Shown here in pieces: positions 27,121 to 37,614 of a DNA stretch of 54,554 nt. Below the pieces are notes generated by a model that saw only the letters and a program-made list of their open reading frames with translations, was not told where the DNA came from and ran no database searches. The position numbers and the translations under genes were made by a program. Position 1 is the first letter of the stretch. The number at the start of each line of letters is the position of its first letter. Source of the DNA: Chitinophagaceae bacterium (GTDB taxonomy: Bacteria; Bacteroidota; Bacteroidia; Chitinophagales; Chitinophagaceae); assembly GCA_947448685.1 (NCBI GenBank), contig CANFOP010000003.1:1-54554 (forward strand), read 5' to 3'.

Positions 27121-29880
27121 TTACGGATCTATTCGATTCTTTTTGCTGACTTCTTTGATACTTTTTATTGGAAAATTTATTACAAAACTGGTTCCTTTTC
27201 CTTGTACAGATTTAACCTGAGATGTACCACCATAAAAATACACTCTATTATTGATACTTTTTAAGCCTAGCCCTTTTTTTAACTTATTCAGATTGAATCC
27301 AACTCCGTTATCATTGAATTTTATCGAAAGGTATGACTGGTCTCTGTTAAATGAAAGATTGATTCTATTGCATTTAGAATATTTAACCGCATTATTTACC
27401 ATCTCCTGAACTATTCTGTAAATGGTTCGCTGTGCTTCAAATGTAAGCCCATTAAAGTATTTAGAATTGGCTTCTAATTTGAATTGTATATTTTTAACAT
27501 CAGAAAATTGATTGAACAGTTCAATGATTGCCTCTTTTAATCCAAGATCTATAAGTGCTGCAGGCACCAAAGTCCTTGAAATTCTTCTCACTTCATTGAT
27601 GGCTTTTTCTACATTTTTATGCGCTTTCAAAAAAAGCTCAGGGCCAAATTTTTCAGAATTGGCGGCCATTTGCAAGAAAAGACTTGTATAGGTTAAAATA
27701 TGTCCTACTCCATCATGTAATTCGTTCCCTAGGATTTCCTTTTGTTCTTCTTCCGCATTCAATGTTGCTTTCATCACCTCATTCTGACGAATTGTTTTCT
27801 CTTCTTCTATCAACTTTTCCATTTTGCGGATTTCTGTAACATCCCAATGAATACCGACAGAACCTTTTACATTTCCATTAATGTCTATAATTGGGGAACC
27901 GCTGATTACGACGTCCAACAAAGAGCCGTTCTTTTTCTTTATTTTTATTTCATAAATAGAGTCTTTTTTCTGATACCTTGTTGTTGCAACATCTTTCATC
28001 ATTTCCACTGCATTCGACCCCACCAAAAATGTCTTGATTGCGTTTTTTCCTTTCAACTGACTTTTGGTATATCCCGACAACTCTTCGAATGATTTGTTTG
28101 CCCAAACAATGTTGTCGTTCAAATCTACTTCCATTACACCTAAATGCATATTTTCAAACAAGCCTCTATATTTTTGCTCACTTTCAATCAATACTTGTTC
28201 TGCTTCTTTTATTGCATTGATATCCCTGTTGTGCATCAAATACTTCCTATCATCGGTATTTTTTTCTTGAATGATAGAAATGACAGATTCCACCCAAATC
28301 TTTTCTCCATTCTTTTTAAGCATTCTGTATTCAAACTTGCTTTTATCTGTTTTTTTATTTTTGAGCCATAGCATTTTCTCAAGTTGCTTGACACATTCTT
28401 TACAGATGAATTTCTTGAGATTTTTTTTAAGCAAATCCTTTTCAGCATACCCTAAAATTCTTTGTGTAGTAGGCGACACATATTCTATCACACCGCTTTG
28501 ATTGGTCAAAATAATGATATCGGGAGAATTCCGAGTCATCAATTCAAGCTTTTCCTTTTCCAGCGTAAGTGTTTTTTGATATTCTTTTTCTTTGGTAAGG
28601 TCGAAATAGGCTCCTATGTAGCCTGCAAATTTTCCATCGGAATAAAATCTCGGAACTGCTTTTTCAAGAATATTATGATACTTGCCATTAGCATTACGAA
28701 GTCTGTATTCGCTTTGCACGGTTTTTTTTCTGTCTATATTATTTTTCCATTCTGTAATGGCTATCTTTCTGTCTGCCGGATGAACGAATGAAATATAATC
28801 CCGGAAATCAGTCATACCCTCCAATGAAATGCCTAAAAATTTCTTTAATGCATTATTGCTGTATGTTACTATATTCTTTTCATTGGACACCCAAACCATC
28901 ACGGGAACAGATTCCATCAGGTTTCTAAATCTTTCTTCTCCTTCCCTGATTTGCATCGAATACAATTGCTTGGTGGTTATATTCTTGATTCTTCCACTTA
29001 CAGCAATATCTTTTAAGTTCTCATCATAATACTTGCTGATTGATTCAGACAACCAAAAAAACTCTCCCGTTGCTTTATTTTCAACCTGATATGTAATTTC
29101 TTTTTGTTCTCCGATATCCAAATCTTCAATATGAGCAATGTGTTTTCTGGCAGTTTCACTTTTTATAAGTTTACTTCTTTCTTTGAAAATATTAATCCCT
29201 TCCTTGTAATCAAATCCGAAAAAATTAGGCCATTTTGATGTTACCAGATTTTTTTCTTTGTGAGTGTCATAAATGATATAATGAACATCCTCTGTTTTTT
29301 CCAAAAAACTTCTTAACCGCTGATAGTTTTCCTGTGCAATTAATTTTAAAGAATGGGCTTCGGTTACATCTGCTCCATAAAAGTTAATGTAATTTTTTCC
29401 TTGAACTTTTCTATAATAAAAAAGAAATTCAAGATTATTGGCATTCACTTCAATTGATCCGGAATCATTAATGTGTTGAGTGATGTAGAAAAAAAAGTCA
29501 ATGACCGAATATACTTTCCCTGAATATTTCAGTGTTTTTATTTTAGCCGCTACCGGATTAACAAAAATGATAGACCCCTCAATAGATACACGAAATATTG
29601 GATTGGGGTTTTCCAGAGGAAATTGTGCAATATCTGAAAGCTCTTTTGTTCTTTCATTTACCATTCCCTCCAAATCTTCGGTTAGTTTTTTTAATCGGTT
29701 GTTTACATTTTGGTATTCTTTCTCACTGATAGAAAAAGCGTGTTCACTCAATTCTTTATCTCTCTCATAATTATTGTAGGACTGACTTACAGCAGACAAT
29801 AGCTTTTTTATCCCTTCATCCATTTGAAGAGATTGATCAAGATATTTTTTAATTTGCCTTTCTAATTGTTGATGATACAT
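27121..29880 (-). CDS. Multi-PAS sensor histidine kinase, HisKA_3 type
   Basis: 919 aa; several PAS/PAC stretches; EILGNELHDGVGHILTYTSLFLQMA; NNAVKYSKCNRINLSF...NDNGVGF...GLGLKSINNRV. Confidence 0.95.
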   Translation of the reverse strand: MYHQQLERQIKKYLDQSLQMDEGIKKLLSAVSQSYNNYERDKELSEHAFSISEKEYQNVNNRLKKLTEDLEGMVNERTKELSDIAQFPLENPNPIFRVSIEGSIIFVNPVAAKIKTLKYSGKVYSVIDFFFYITQHINDSGSIEVNANNLEFLFYYRKVQGKNYINFYGADVTEAHSLKLIAQENYQRLRSFLEKTEDVHYIIYDTHKEKNLVTSKWPNFFGFDYKEGINIFKERSKLIKSETARKHIAHIEDLDIGEQKEITYQVENKATGEFFWLSESISKYYDENLKDIAVSGRIKNITTKQLYSMQIREGEERFRNLMESVPVMVWVSNEKNIVTYSNNALKKFLGISLEGMTDFRDYISFVHPADRKIAITEWKNNIDRKKTVQSEYRLRNANGKYHNILEKAVPRFYSDGKFAGYIGAYFDLTKEKEYQKTLTLEKEKLELMTRNSPDIIILTNQSGVIEYVSPTTQRILGYAEKDLLKKNLKKFICKECVKQLEKMLWLKNKKTDKSKFEYRMLKKNGEKIWVESVISIIQEKNTDDRKYLMHNRDINAIKEAEQVLIESEQKYRGLFENMHLGVMEVDLNDNIVWANKSFEELSGYTKSQLKGKNAIKTFLVGSNAVEMMKDVATTRYQKKDSIYEIKIKKKNGSLLDVVISGSPIIDINGNVKGSVGIHWDVTEIRKMEKLIEEEKTIRQNEVMKATLNAEEEQKEILGNELHDGVGHILTYTSLFLQMAANSEKFGPELFLKAHKNVEKAINEVRRISRTLVPAALIDLGLKEAIIELFNQFSDVKNIQFKLEANSKYFNGLTFEAQRTIYRIVQEMVNNAVKYSKCNRINLSFNRDQSYLSIKFNDNGVGFNLNKLKKGLGLKSINNRVYFYGGTSQVKSVQGKGTSFVINFPIKSIKEVSKKNRIDP

Positions 29881-29885
29881 TTTTA

Positions 29886-31025
29886 CTAAAGTTCGGCAAA
29901 AGCTGTTATGGTGATGGTTTGATTATGCAGATGACTCTTTGTTAGTTGTCCGTTGGGCGCAATTTCTCCGTAAGAAAAAAAGCCTGCTATTACAGCATTA
30001 GAAGGTAACCTGTCAGTAGCCGCTTCTACTTCTTCCTCTATCCTGTCTGATAAAACTATTTTTCTGCCCACGCAACTGGTAACAATCACCAATTCAGGTT
30101 TTATTCCGTTCAACTGATTGAGCAGCGAAGTTTCTGCATTTGAGGCCGCATTTATCAATCTGTCGAAATTTGATTTCATAAATCTGATGACCGATCCCTC
30201 CGGAACATCTCCTGCAAATTTCATTTCTTTTTTCTTTTCATCTATCGATAGGATTGTTCGAATTAAAAAATTTTCCGAATCTTTCGATTTTATTGATATG
30301 GGAAATAAAAGTGCTGAAGATGGCAACTGCTCAGCATATTTTCCCAAATATAACTTATATAAATCCAATGCATTTGAATGGTCGATTTCACTCAATATGT
30401 TTCCATTGGATTTTGTTATGACTTTCTCTGGTCCAAATACATCCCAGCCTGCCTCCACTCCAACGCCTACTTTGATATGATTGCCATAAAGTCCCATTAG
30501 AACAACGTTGCCTTCTCTCATATCTTCATTCAAGCCAACCAGTGTTTTTTGAAACCGACCAGCATCTCCTGCTAATCCACCGGATACTATCACTTCTTTA
30601 TTGATAGACTGCTGAATGCCATTTACCAAAGCTTCTCCGTTTATCAAATTTCCATCAGAGATGACAAAAACAAATGTCAGATTTTCTGTTGGTAAATTTT
30701 TTGCCGTAAAAACACCTAATTCATAACTGTTTTTAAAATCATTAATATTACCCTTGGATAAAAAAGCAGGGGTTCTTTGAAATTCAATAGCAATACTTAC
30801 TGCGGCATCTTCTTCTACAATCCTGCTATAAATTTCTCCCGCTGTTGAACAAGTAATGATATCCGCAGTTTTAAAATTATTTTTTAGTTGTTGATATACT
30901 TTACCTTCTTCCAAAATTAAACGATCAGCAAAAACCAGGATGATTTGAAAAGCGGATTTTGCATCTTCAGATAAATCAAGACCTGTCCATACACCCTCTT
31001 TATATTTTATGATGCTATTTTTCAT
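29886..31025 (-). CDS. FIST-domain sensory protein (FIST_N + FIST_C)
   Basis: 379 aa; ADIITCSTAGEIYSRIVEEDAAVSIAIEF, VSGGLAGDAGRFQKTLV, ELVIVTSCVGRKIVLSDRIEEEVEAATDRLPSNAVIAGFFSYGEIAP. Confidence 0.93.
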   Translation of the reverse strand: MKNSIIKYKEGVWTGLDLSEDAKSAFQIILVFADRLILEEGKVYQQLKNNFKTADIITCSTAGEIYSRIVEEDAAVSIAIEFQRTPAFLSKGNINDFKNSYELGVFTAKNLPTENLTFVFVISDGNLINGEALVNGIQQSINKEVIVSGGLAGDAGRFQKTLVGLNEDMREGNVVLMGLYGNHIKVGVGVEAGWDVFGPEKVITKSNGNILSEIDHSNALDLYKLYLGKYAEQLPSSALLFPISIKSKDSENFLIRTILSIDEKKKEMKFAGDVPEGSVIRFMKSNFDRLINAASNAETSLLNQLNGIKPELVIVTSCVGRKIVLSDRIEEEVEAATDRLPSNAVIAGFFSYGEIAPNGQLTKSHLHNQTITITAFAEL

Positions 31026-31152
31026 GATATCTTGTGTTTTTAACAGGCTTTTGTTTATTATAAAATGGTTTTTAGCGATGTATATATTTTTCCATTTTAC
31101 AATTTATAACAGTATGGATAAAAGTAGTATAAGTTACTGTAAAAATAATGAG

Positions 31153-31174
31153 GTGGTTTTAATATTAAAATCAC
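31153..31174. promoter_or_regulatory. 22-bp palindrome upstream of the FIST operon
   Basis: GTGGTTTTAATATTAAAATCAC: self-complementary except one G/T pair. Confidence 0.4.
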
Positions 31175-31246
31175 TTAGTTAACAATACATACCGGCACTA
31201 GTTATTTATACTTAGTCTTTACCGAAAAGAAAACTTTCTGCAGCTG

Positions 31247-33166
31247 TTAGTTGATAAGCAATACACTTCCTTTTGAAATTACAGGAGTTCCGGTAATACT
31301 TGTTCCTTTTACAATAAATATATAGGTTCCTGTATCCTGTTTTTTATTTTTATAATAACCATCCCAACCCTTGGAAATGTCTGTGGTTTCAAAAACCATG
31401 TTTCCATACCTGTTGAAAATTCTGAAATAGTCAATTTTGGAAATGCTCACAGGAATTACTTTTATCACATCATTCAACCCATCTCCATTGGGTGTAAACG
31501 CATTAGGAACATAAAATCCACTATCCCTGTAAACCCTTATCATTACAGAATCATACCCTACACATCCGCTTCCATCAGAAACGGTAAGATAAAATTTAGT
31601 ATCTGATTGCATTACTGCTATTGGATTCGGAATGTATGGATTATTCAATGCTGAAGAAGGAACCCATGAATATTGAAGATTAGCAGCACCTCCGCTACCC
31701 TGTAATTGATATGGCACATACGCTGTTACAATATCATCTTTCCCTGCGTCAGCACTTATTTCATGTATTTCCACCGTCATGGTTGTCGGAGAAATGCAAT
31801 TTCCCATCGTTGTATCGGGAGTGAATGTATATGTTGTAGTTACTAAATTATTGATCGCCGGTGTCCATTTTCCGGTTACTCCGTTATCAGATGTTGAAGG
31901 CAAGGTAAAATTTTTGCCTGCACATACCGAAGGCAATTGGGTAAATACGGCATTTGTATTGGGGTTGACTATTATTGTATAACTGTTAGGAGTACCCGAA
32001 CAGCCATTAACTTCTGCAGTGACATTTATGGTAGCTATTTGAGGTAATGTTCCGTTATTGATTGCTGTAAATGCAGGGACACTTCCATTGCCGGAAGCAG
32101 ATAATCCAATTGAAGTATTGTCATTTGTCCATGAATAAATTACCCCAGAACTGGAACTCATAAAATTTGTTGACGATATCAATACTCCATTACATACTAT
32201 TTTGTTGACAGGCATTATAATATTGGGCCTAGGGGTTATGGTTATGGTCATGGGGAATGTACCACTTACATTTGAAAGACTGTTTTGAATGGTAACGTCC
32301 GCTGAATAAGTGCCTGCTGCCGCTATGGAAGGAATATTGAAATTAAATGATGACGAAGATGGTATGGGTGTGTTGATAACATTACTGAACCCTGCACTTA
32401 AAGAAGAAGCATTCCATGTTATTGAATATTTATCAGGGCAACCGTTTATCGTAAAAGGAATCGTAACAGAAGTTGTTCCTAAACAAACTGTGGGATTAGT
32501 AAAACCAATGGTTGGACCGGATGGACCGAAATCACAACCATTATTAAATCCTGTAGGATCTCCTGCATTGTTCCATAATACTGCGTTTCCATCTAGATTA
32601 GCGGGCCAAATGGATTGATCATAACTTCTGGGCGTAGACTCGCAATTATTGATTACATCAACCACTTGAAGATATCTGGTATTGGGATAGTTACCCAAAT
32701 TTCCTGCCACACTCCAATTGGTTGGGGTTGTAGATGTGTTGATAAATGCAACATAGATAGTGTCTCCGCTGCATAATGAACTGATGTTATATTGCCAGTC
32801 AAAATCGCTTGGGATAAAAATCACTTTACTGTTTGCGGGTATAAAAGCAGCTGGAGATGTAATGTTTTTTATTTTACAACAAAGAGAATTGATGATTCCC
32901 GTACCGGATTTTACAGAAGCGGAAGCACCTGCCAATGTTTTGGTTGGATTACTACTTGGCTGATTGCTGATACTGTAATAAAAATTATATGCACTAACAG
33001 GATTAGGCCTTGCTGTAGTAAAAATGATGAATTCATTAGGACCCTCATTAACTCCACAACTGTTTATCATAGCACCTTCCATAACAGGGCACTGAGCAGA
33101 AATATTGAAAGCCAACAAAGAACAAAACACATTGATTGCAAAATGTTTTAAAATTTGTTGATTCAT
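31247..33166 (-). CDS. Secreted protein with gliding-motility-associated C-terminal domain (T9SS type B sorting)
   Basis: 639 aa; signal peptide; C-terminus FYVPNAFTPNGDGLNDVIKVIPVSISKIDYFRIFNRYGNMVFETTDISKGWDGYYKNKKQDTGTYIFIV. Confidence 0.93.
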   Translation of the reverse strand: MNQQILKHFAINVFCSLLAFNISAQCPVMEGAMINSCGVNEGPNEFIIFTTARPNPVSAYNFYYSISNQPSSNPTKTLAGASASVKSGTGIINSLCCKIKNITSPAAFIPANSKVIFIPSDFDWQYNISSLCSGDTIYVAFINTSTTPTNWSVAGNLGNYPNTRYLQVVDVINNCESTPRSYDQSIWPANLDGNAVLWNNAGDPTGFNNGCDFGPSGPTIGFTNPTVCLGTTSVTIPFTINGCPDKYSITWNASSLSAGFSNVINTPIPSSSSFNFNIPSIAAAGTYSADVTIQNSLSNVSGTFPMTITITPRPNIIMPVNKIVCNGVLISSTNFMSSSSGVIYSWTNDNTSIGLSASGNGSVPAFTAINNGTLPQIATINVTAEVNGCSGTPNSYTIIVNPNTNAVFTQLPSVCAGKNFTLPSTSDNGVTGKWTPAINNLVTTTYTFTPDTTMGNCISPTTMTVEIHEISADAGKDDIVTAYVPYQLQGSGGAANLQYSWVPSSALNNPYIPNPIAVMQSDTKFYLTVSDGSGCVGYDSVMIRVYRDSGFYVPNAFTPNGDGLNDVIKVIPVSISKIDYFRIFNRYGNMVFETTDISKGWDGYYKNKKQDTGTYIFIVKGTSITGTPVISKGSVLLIN

Positions 33167-33382
33167 CTTATTTTTAGCCTTAAAGGCAATGGGGGTTTAA
33201 TTGCAATACAATAAGTACTACCTCTTCAATAAAGTGGGGCAATTTACATCTATTTCCAAAGAATATTCACATCGAATTGCATTCAATTTTGTTAAAATAA
33301 CATTATTAATAACAATGTAATCATTTCTTGCATTGTCTGATCAATGGTATAATTTTACATTTCTAACGTTTTAATTTAATAC

Positions 33383-34108
33383 ATGAAGAAGATTGCCATG
33401 ATTCCTGCCCGTTACGCAGCAACGAGGTTTCCATTTAAACTGATGCAACCACTTGGTAATAAAACAGTCATAAGACACACTTATGACAACACTCAAGCAA
33501 CCGGTTTGTTTGATCAAGTATTTGTTGTAACTGACAGCGAGATTATTTACAATGAAATCGTTAACCACAATGGAAATGCAATGATGAGTATTCGACAACA
33601 TGAAAGCGGAAGTGACAGAATTGCCGAGGCGGTTGAACATATGGATGCAGACATCATTCTGAATGTCCAGGGAGATGAACCTTTCATTGACAAAGAAAGT
33701 CTTTCAAGACTATTGGATGCATTTGAAGACTCATCTGTTCAAGTAGCTTCTGTGATGAAGGTAATGAAAGATGCTTCCCTGATTAACAACCCTAATTATG
33801 TAAAAGTGACAGTTGATAAAAACCTGGACTCATTATTATTCAGCAGAAGTGTAATTCCTTACCAAAGAGAAAAATCCATCACTGTAAACTATTATGAACA
33901 TATCGGCGTTTATGCTTTCAGGAAAAACGCTTTGCTTCAATTCACCCAATGGGAGCCTACCCCACTGGAACTGGCGGAAAAAATAGAATGTCTCAGATAT
34001 CTGGAAAATGGAATTAAATTAAAAATGATTCTTACAGAACATGAAGCGGTTAAAATAGATGTACCCGAAGATTTGGAAAGAGCCGAACGATACTTAAATA
34101 ATTTGTAA
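33383..34108 (+). CDS. kdsB: 3-deoxy-manno-octulosonate cytidylyltransferase (CMP-KDO synthetase)
   Basis: 241 aa; MIPARYAATRFPFKLMQPLGNKTVI, LNVQGDEPFID, YEHIGVYAFRKNAL. Confidence 0.96.
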   Translation: MKKIAMIPARYAATRFPFKLMQPLGNKTVIRHTYDNTQATGLFDQVFVVTDSEIIYNEIVNHNGNAMMSIRQHESGSDRIAEAVEHMDADIILNVQGDEPFIDKESLSRLLDAFEDSSVQVASVMKVMKDASLINNPNYVKVTVDKNLDSLLFSRSVIPYQREKSITVNYYEHIGVYAFRKNALLQFTQWEPTPLELAEKIECLRYLENGIKLKMILTEHEAVKIDVPEDLERAERYLNNL

Positions 34109-34159
34109 AAACTTCCCGCGCCAGTCAAAATGGGCATTGATTGATAACCACAAAGAAAT

Positions 34160-35323
34160 TTATTGTAGCGCTTTTGTATAGTTGATAATCCTCTCAGCGG
34201 CTTGTTCTAAGGTGGATTCCTTTTTTGCAAAACAAAACCTCAGTACTTTATTGTTGACTGATTCTTTATAAAAGGCTGCAACGGGTATAGTGGTAACTCC
34301 TGCTTTTTCTGTAAGTTCCACAGCAAATTCATACTCTTTTTTTGGAGAAATATTTTCATAACTGAACAATTGAAAATAAGTTCCATGAGATGGCAGAGGA
34401 ACGAATGGAGTCTCCTTCATCAGTTCATTGAAATAGTCTCTCTTTTTCTGTAAAAAGCCACCCAATGACAGATATGGGCGTTCATCTTTCAAAAATTCAG
34501 ACAAAGCAAACTGTACAGGTGCATTGCAAGAAAAACAATTGAACTGGTGGATTTTTCTAAACTCTCTCATCAAAGGTTCGGGTGCGATGCAATAACCCAA
34601 TTTCCAGCCTGTACAGTGATACACCTTTCCAAAAGAAAAGCAAACAAAACTCCTGTTGAATAAATTTGGATAATGAAGTATGGAAAAATGTTTTTTATTG
34701 TCAAATATCAAATGTTCATATACTTCATCGCTGACAATAAAAATCTCAGTGCCGTCAACAATTCGGCTTAATTCCTCCATGTCTTCTTCTCCCATTAATG
34801 TGCCTGTTGGGTTGTGAGGGGTATTGATGATAATTGCTTTTGTTTTGGTGTTGATTTTTTCTCTGACTTTATCCCAATTGATATTGTATGCAGGAAATTC
34901 TAATTGAATGGGAACAGCAACTGCGCCATTCACTTCAATGTTAGGAATGTATGAGTCATAAGCGGGTTCAAATAAAATAACTTCATCACCTGGCTGAAGA
35001 ATGGTGGTTAGTGCCGTGTAAATTGCATAAGTCCCTCCCGGTGTAATCGTAATATCCGAGTCTGGATTTACAGAAGAAGCGTATTGATTATTTACTTTTT
35101 CGGATATCCGTTCCCGTAATGCCGGAAGCCCACACATGTGAACATATTGATTATTCCCTGCTCTCATTGCATGGTTGGTCAACTCCATCAATTCTTCATT
35201 CATACCGAAATCAGGAAAACCCTGACCAAGATTAATGGAATTGTATTTTACAGACAATGCGCTCATTGTTGTAAATACTGTAGTTCCGACATGAGGAAGC
35301 TTACTTTTTATATCAGGATGCAA
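34160..35323 (-). CDS. Class I/II PLP aminotransferase, methionine-aminotransferase (YbdL) type; probable TTG start
   Basis: 387 aa; INLGQGFPDF, NTPHNPTGTLM, SDEVYEHLIFD, SFGKVYHCTGWKLGY (PLP Lys). Confidence 0.9.
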   Translation of the reverse strand: MHPDIKSKLPHVGTTVFTTMSALSVKYNSINLGQGFPDFGMNEELMELTNHAMRAGNNQYVHMCGLPALRERISEKVNNQYASSVNPDSDITITPGGTYAIYTALTTILQPGDEVILFEPAYDSYIPNIEVNGAVAVPIQLEFPAYNINWDKVREKINTKTKAIIINTPHNPTGTLMGEEDMEELSRIVDGTEIFIVSDEVYEHLIFDNKKHFSILHYPNLFNRSFVCFSFGKVYHCTGWKLGYCIAPEPLMREFRKIHQFNCFSCNAPVQFALSEFLKDERPYLSLGGFLQKKRDYFNELMKETPFVPLPSHGTYFQLFSYENISPKKEYEFAVELTEKAGVTTIPVAAFYKESVNNKVLRFCFAKKESTLEQAAERIINYTKALQ

Positions 35324-35342
35324 TGGAACAATATGTTAATGA

Positions 35343-36425
35343 TCAAATGAATTTTTCACCTTTATTCCTTTTCACTTCAGCAACGTAATCTTTTATTTCC
35401 TGTTCTTTATCTTTCTTGCAAATCAACAACACGTCATTTGTATCTACAACAATAAAGTCCTCAAGTCCTTGTAACAAAACCAGCTTTTTATTGTCTGCAT
35501 GTACTATGTTTTTGGTAGCGTCTATTATCATCACATTATTACCTGCAACAGCATTTTCCAGGTAATCTTTTTCAAGTGTTTCATAAGCGCTGGCCCAGGT
35601 ACCCAAATCACTCCATCCAAAAGAAGAAGGGATAACATACACATTGTCTGCCTTTTCAAGAATGCCGTAATCTATGGAGATATTGACGCATTGAGGGTAA
35701 ATCTTATCGATAGCGGCTGGCTCAGCATTGGTGTTGAACGATGCTTTTTGTGCATCAAAAACTTCGTGGATTTCAGGCAAGAATTTTTCGAAAGCTTTGA
35801 TTATATTTTGAACTTGCCAAACAAAAATACCGGCATTCCATAAAAAATCACCGCTGGATACAAAAGTTCTGGCGAGATCTTTATCGGGTTTTTCTGTAAA
35901 TGTTTTAACCTTGTATACGTTTTCACTAACACTGATCTGCTCATATTGTATATAACCATAACCGGTATTGGGGTTGGTAGGTTTAATACCTAATGTAACC
36001 AATGCCTTAATATTGGAAGTGAAATTCAATGCATCCTTACATACTTTTTCAAATGCCCGCTCATCAGTGATGATATGGTCTGCGGGTGCGCAAATTAAAT
36101 TTGCAGCAGGATTTAACTGTGCCAGTTTAAATGATATATATGCAATGCAGGGGGCAGTATTTTTTCTGGATGGCTCACATAAAATGTTATCAGGATTGAT
36201 ATCCTTCAACTGATCCATCACTATAGATTTATAATGATGAGAAGTGACTACATAAATATTTTCTTTTGGAATAAATGTGGAAAATCTGTTGAAAGTAGAT
36301 TGAATAAGCGTGTTGCCGGTATTTAAAATATCCAGGAATTGTTTTGGAAAATCGGTTCTGCTCATAGGCCAAAACCTGCTCCCAATTCCTCCTGCCATGA
36401 TGGCAACATAATTATTCTTGTTCAT
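35343..36425 (-). CDS. manC: Mannose-1-phosphate guanylyltransferase
   Basis: MAGGIGSRFWPMSRTDFPKQFLDI, EPSRKNTAPCIAY, FTEKPDKDLA, FLWNAGIFVW. ORF track starts at a TTG (36437); ATG is at 36425. Confidence 0.93.
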   Translation of the reverse strand: MNKNNYVAIMAGGIGSRFWPMSRTDFPKQFLDILNTGNTLIQSTFNRFSTFIPKENIYVVTSHHYKSIVMDQLKDINPDNILCEPSRKNTAPCIAYISFKLAQLNPAANLICAPADHIITDERAFEKVCKDALNFTSNIKALVTLGIKPTNPNTGYGYIQYEQISVSENVYKVKTFTEKPDKDLARTFVSSGDFLWNAGIFVWQVQNIIKAFEKFLPEIHEVFDAQKASFNTNAEPAAIDKIYPQCVNISIDYGILEKADNVYVIPSSFGWSDLGTWASAYETLEKDYLENAVAGNNVMIIDATKNIVHADNKKLVLLQGLEDFIVVDTNDVLLICKKDKEQEIKDYVAEVKRNKGEKFI

Positions 36426-36441
36426 AATGCGATACAATTCG

Positions 36442-37407
36442 TTAGATAATTCCTTCTCTGATAATATCCTGAATATGAATTATGCCGGCATATTTATTAT
36501 TCTCTGTTACCAGCAATTGATTGATATTGTTTTTTCTCATCAATTCAAAAGCCTCTGCAGCGAGCGCTTCTGAAGAAATATTTTTAGGAGATGTGCTCAT
36601 GATATCTTTTGCCAATAATGATGATGTGTTATCATTTTTTTCAAGCATTCTTCTCAAATCACCATCTGTTATAATTCCAATGATGTCTTTGGATGAATTG
36701 ATAACAGCGGCAGCCCCTAATCTGTTTTTAGTGATTTCAATTATCAATTCTTTTACTGTGGCTTCTGGAAATACTGCAGGTAAATTATTTTTTGATAACA
36801 AATCAGACACCCTCAAATACAATTTTTTCCCCAACGTTCCTCCTGGATGAAATCTGGCAAAATCTTCTGATTTAAATCCTTTGATTTCCATCAAACAAAT
36901 GGCCAAAGCGTCACCCATCACCATTTGTGCAGTAGTACTGCTCGTAGGGGCAAGGTTGTTAGGGCAAGCTTCCTGCTGAATGGTAGTATTGATAAACACA
37001 TCACTATTGTTTGCCAAAAAAGATTGTATATTTCCACCCATTCCTATCAGCATATTGCCAAACCCTTTTAACAAAGGAACCAATACTTTTATTTCAGGAC
37101 TATCTCCGCTCTTGCTGATTACCATCACAATATCATCTCTTTGAATCATTCCCAAATCGCCATGAATGGCATCAGCTGCATGCATAAACAAAGAAGGCGT
37201 TCCGGTACTATTCAATGTAGCTGCTATTTTTTGTGCAATGATGGCACTTTTACCGATGCCACTTATAACAAATCTTCCGGAGGATGCCGCAATGGCTTTT
37301 ACAGCCTTAACAAATGAATCATCAATAAAATCGTAGAGCCCTCTGATACCAGAAGCCTGAATTTTAATGGAATTAAGGGCAATATGTTTGATAGATTCTT
37401 CGTTCAT
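36442..37407 (-). CDS. kdsD: KpsF/GutQ family arabinose-5-phosphate isomerase (SIS + CBS pair)
   Basis: 321 aa; GRFVISGIGKSAIIAQKIAATLNSTGTPSLFMHAADAIHGDLGMI, then two CBS-like segments. Confidence 0.94.
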   Translation of the reverse strand: MNEESIKHIALNSIKIQASGIRGLYDFIDDSFVKAVKAIAASSGRFVISGIGKSAIIAQKIAATLNSTGTPSLFMHAADAIHGDLGMIQRDDIVMVISKSGDSPEIKVLVPLLKGFGNMLIGMGGNIQSFLANNSDVFINTTIQQEACPNNLAPTSSTTAQMVMGDALAICLMEIKGFKSEDFARFHPGGTLGKKLYLRVSDLLSKNNLPAVFPEATVKELIIEITKNRLGAAAVINSSKDIIGIITDGDLRRMLEKNDNTSSLLAKDIMSTSPKNISSEALAAEAFELMRKNNINQLLVTENNKYAGIIHIQDIIREGII

Positions 37408-37614
37408 TAATTAAATTCCGCAAACCTACTCCAAAATAAGGATATAGTCAAGAATTAGATGTCGGAGAGGAAACGAATATAATATATATATAATAAGTGA
37501 TTAAAGTCATCGTTTAAAGTAGTTTTCATCTATTTCTAATAAATACAAACCAATAATTTTGACATTATAGAAACAACCTAAAAAAGGACCAACCCCTAAC
37601 ACTATTATCACCCT

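Noticed and set aside
28038-28501. Several overlapping short plus-strand ORFs inside the histidine kinase gene
   Set aside because: Antisense to a clear coding sequence, composition biased (F/S/L rich), no recognisable domains.
37475-37500. AT microsatellite-like run (aatataatatatatataataag)
   Set aside because: Short, expected in AT-rich intergenic DNA; no symmetric or coding signal.
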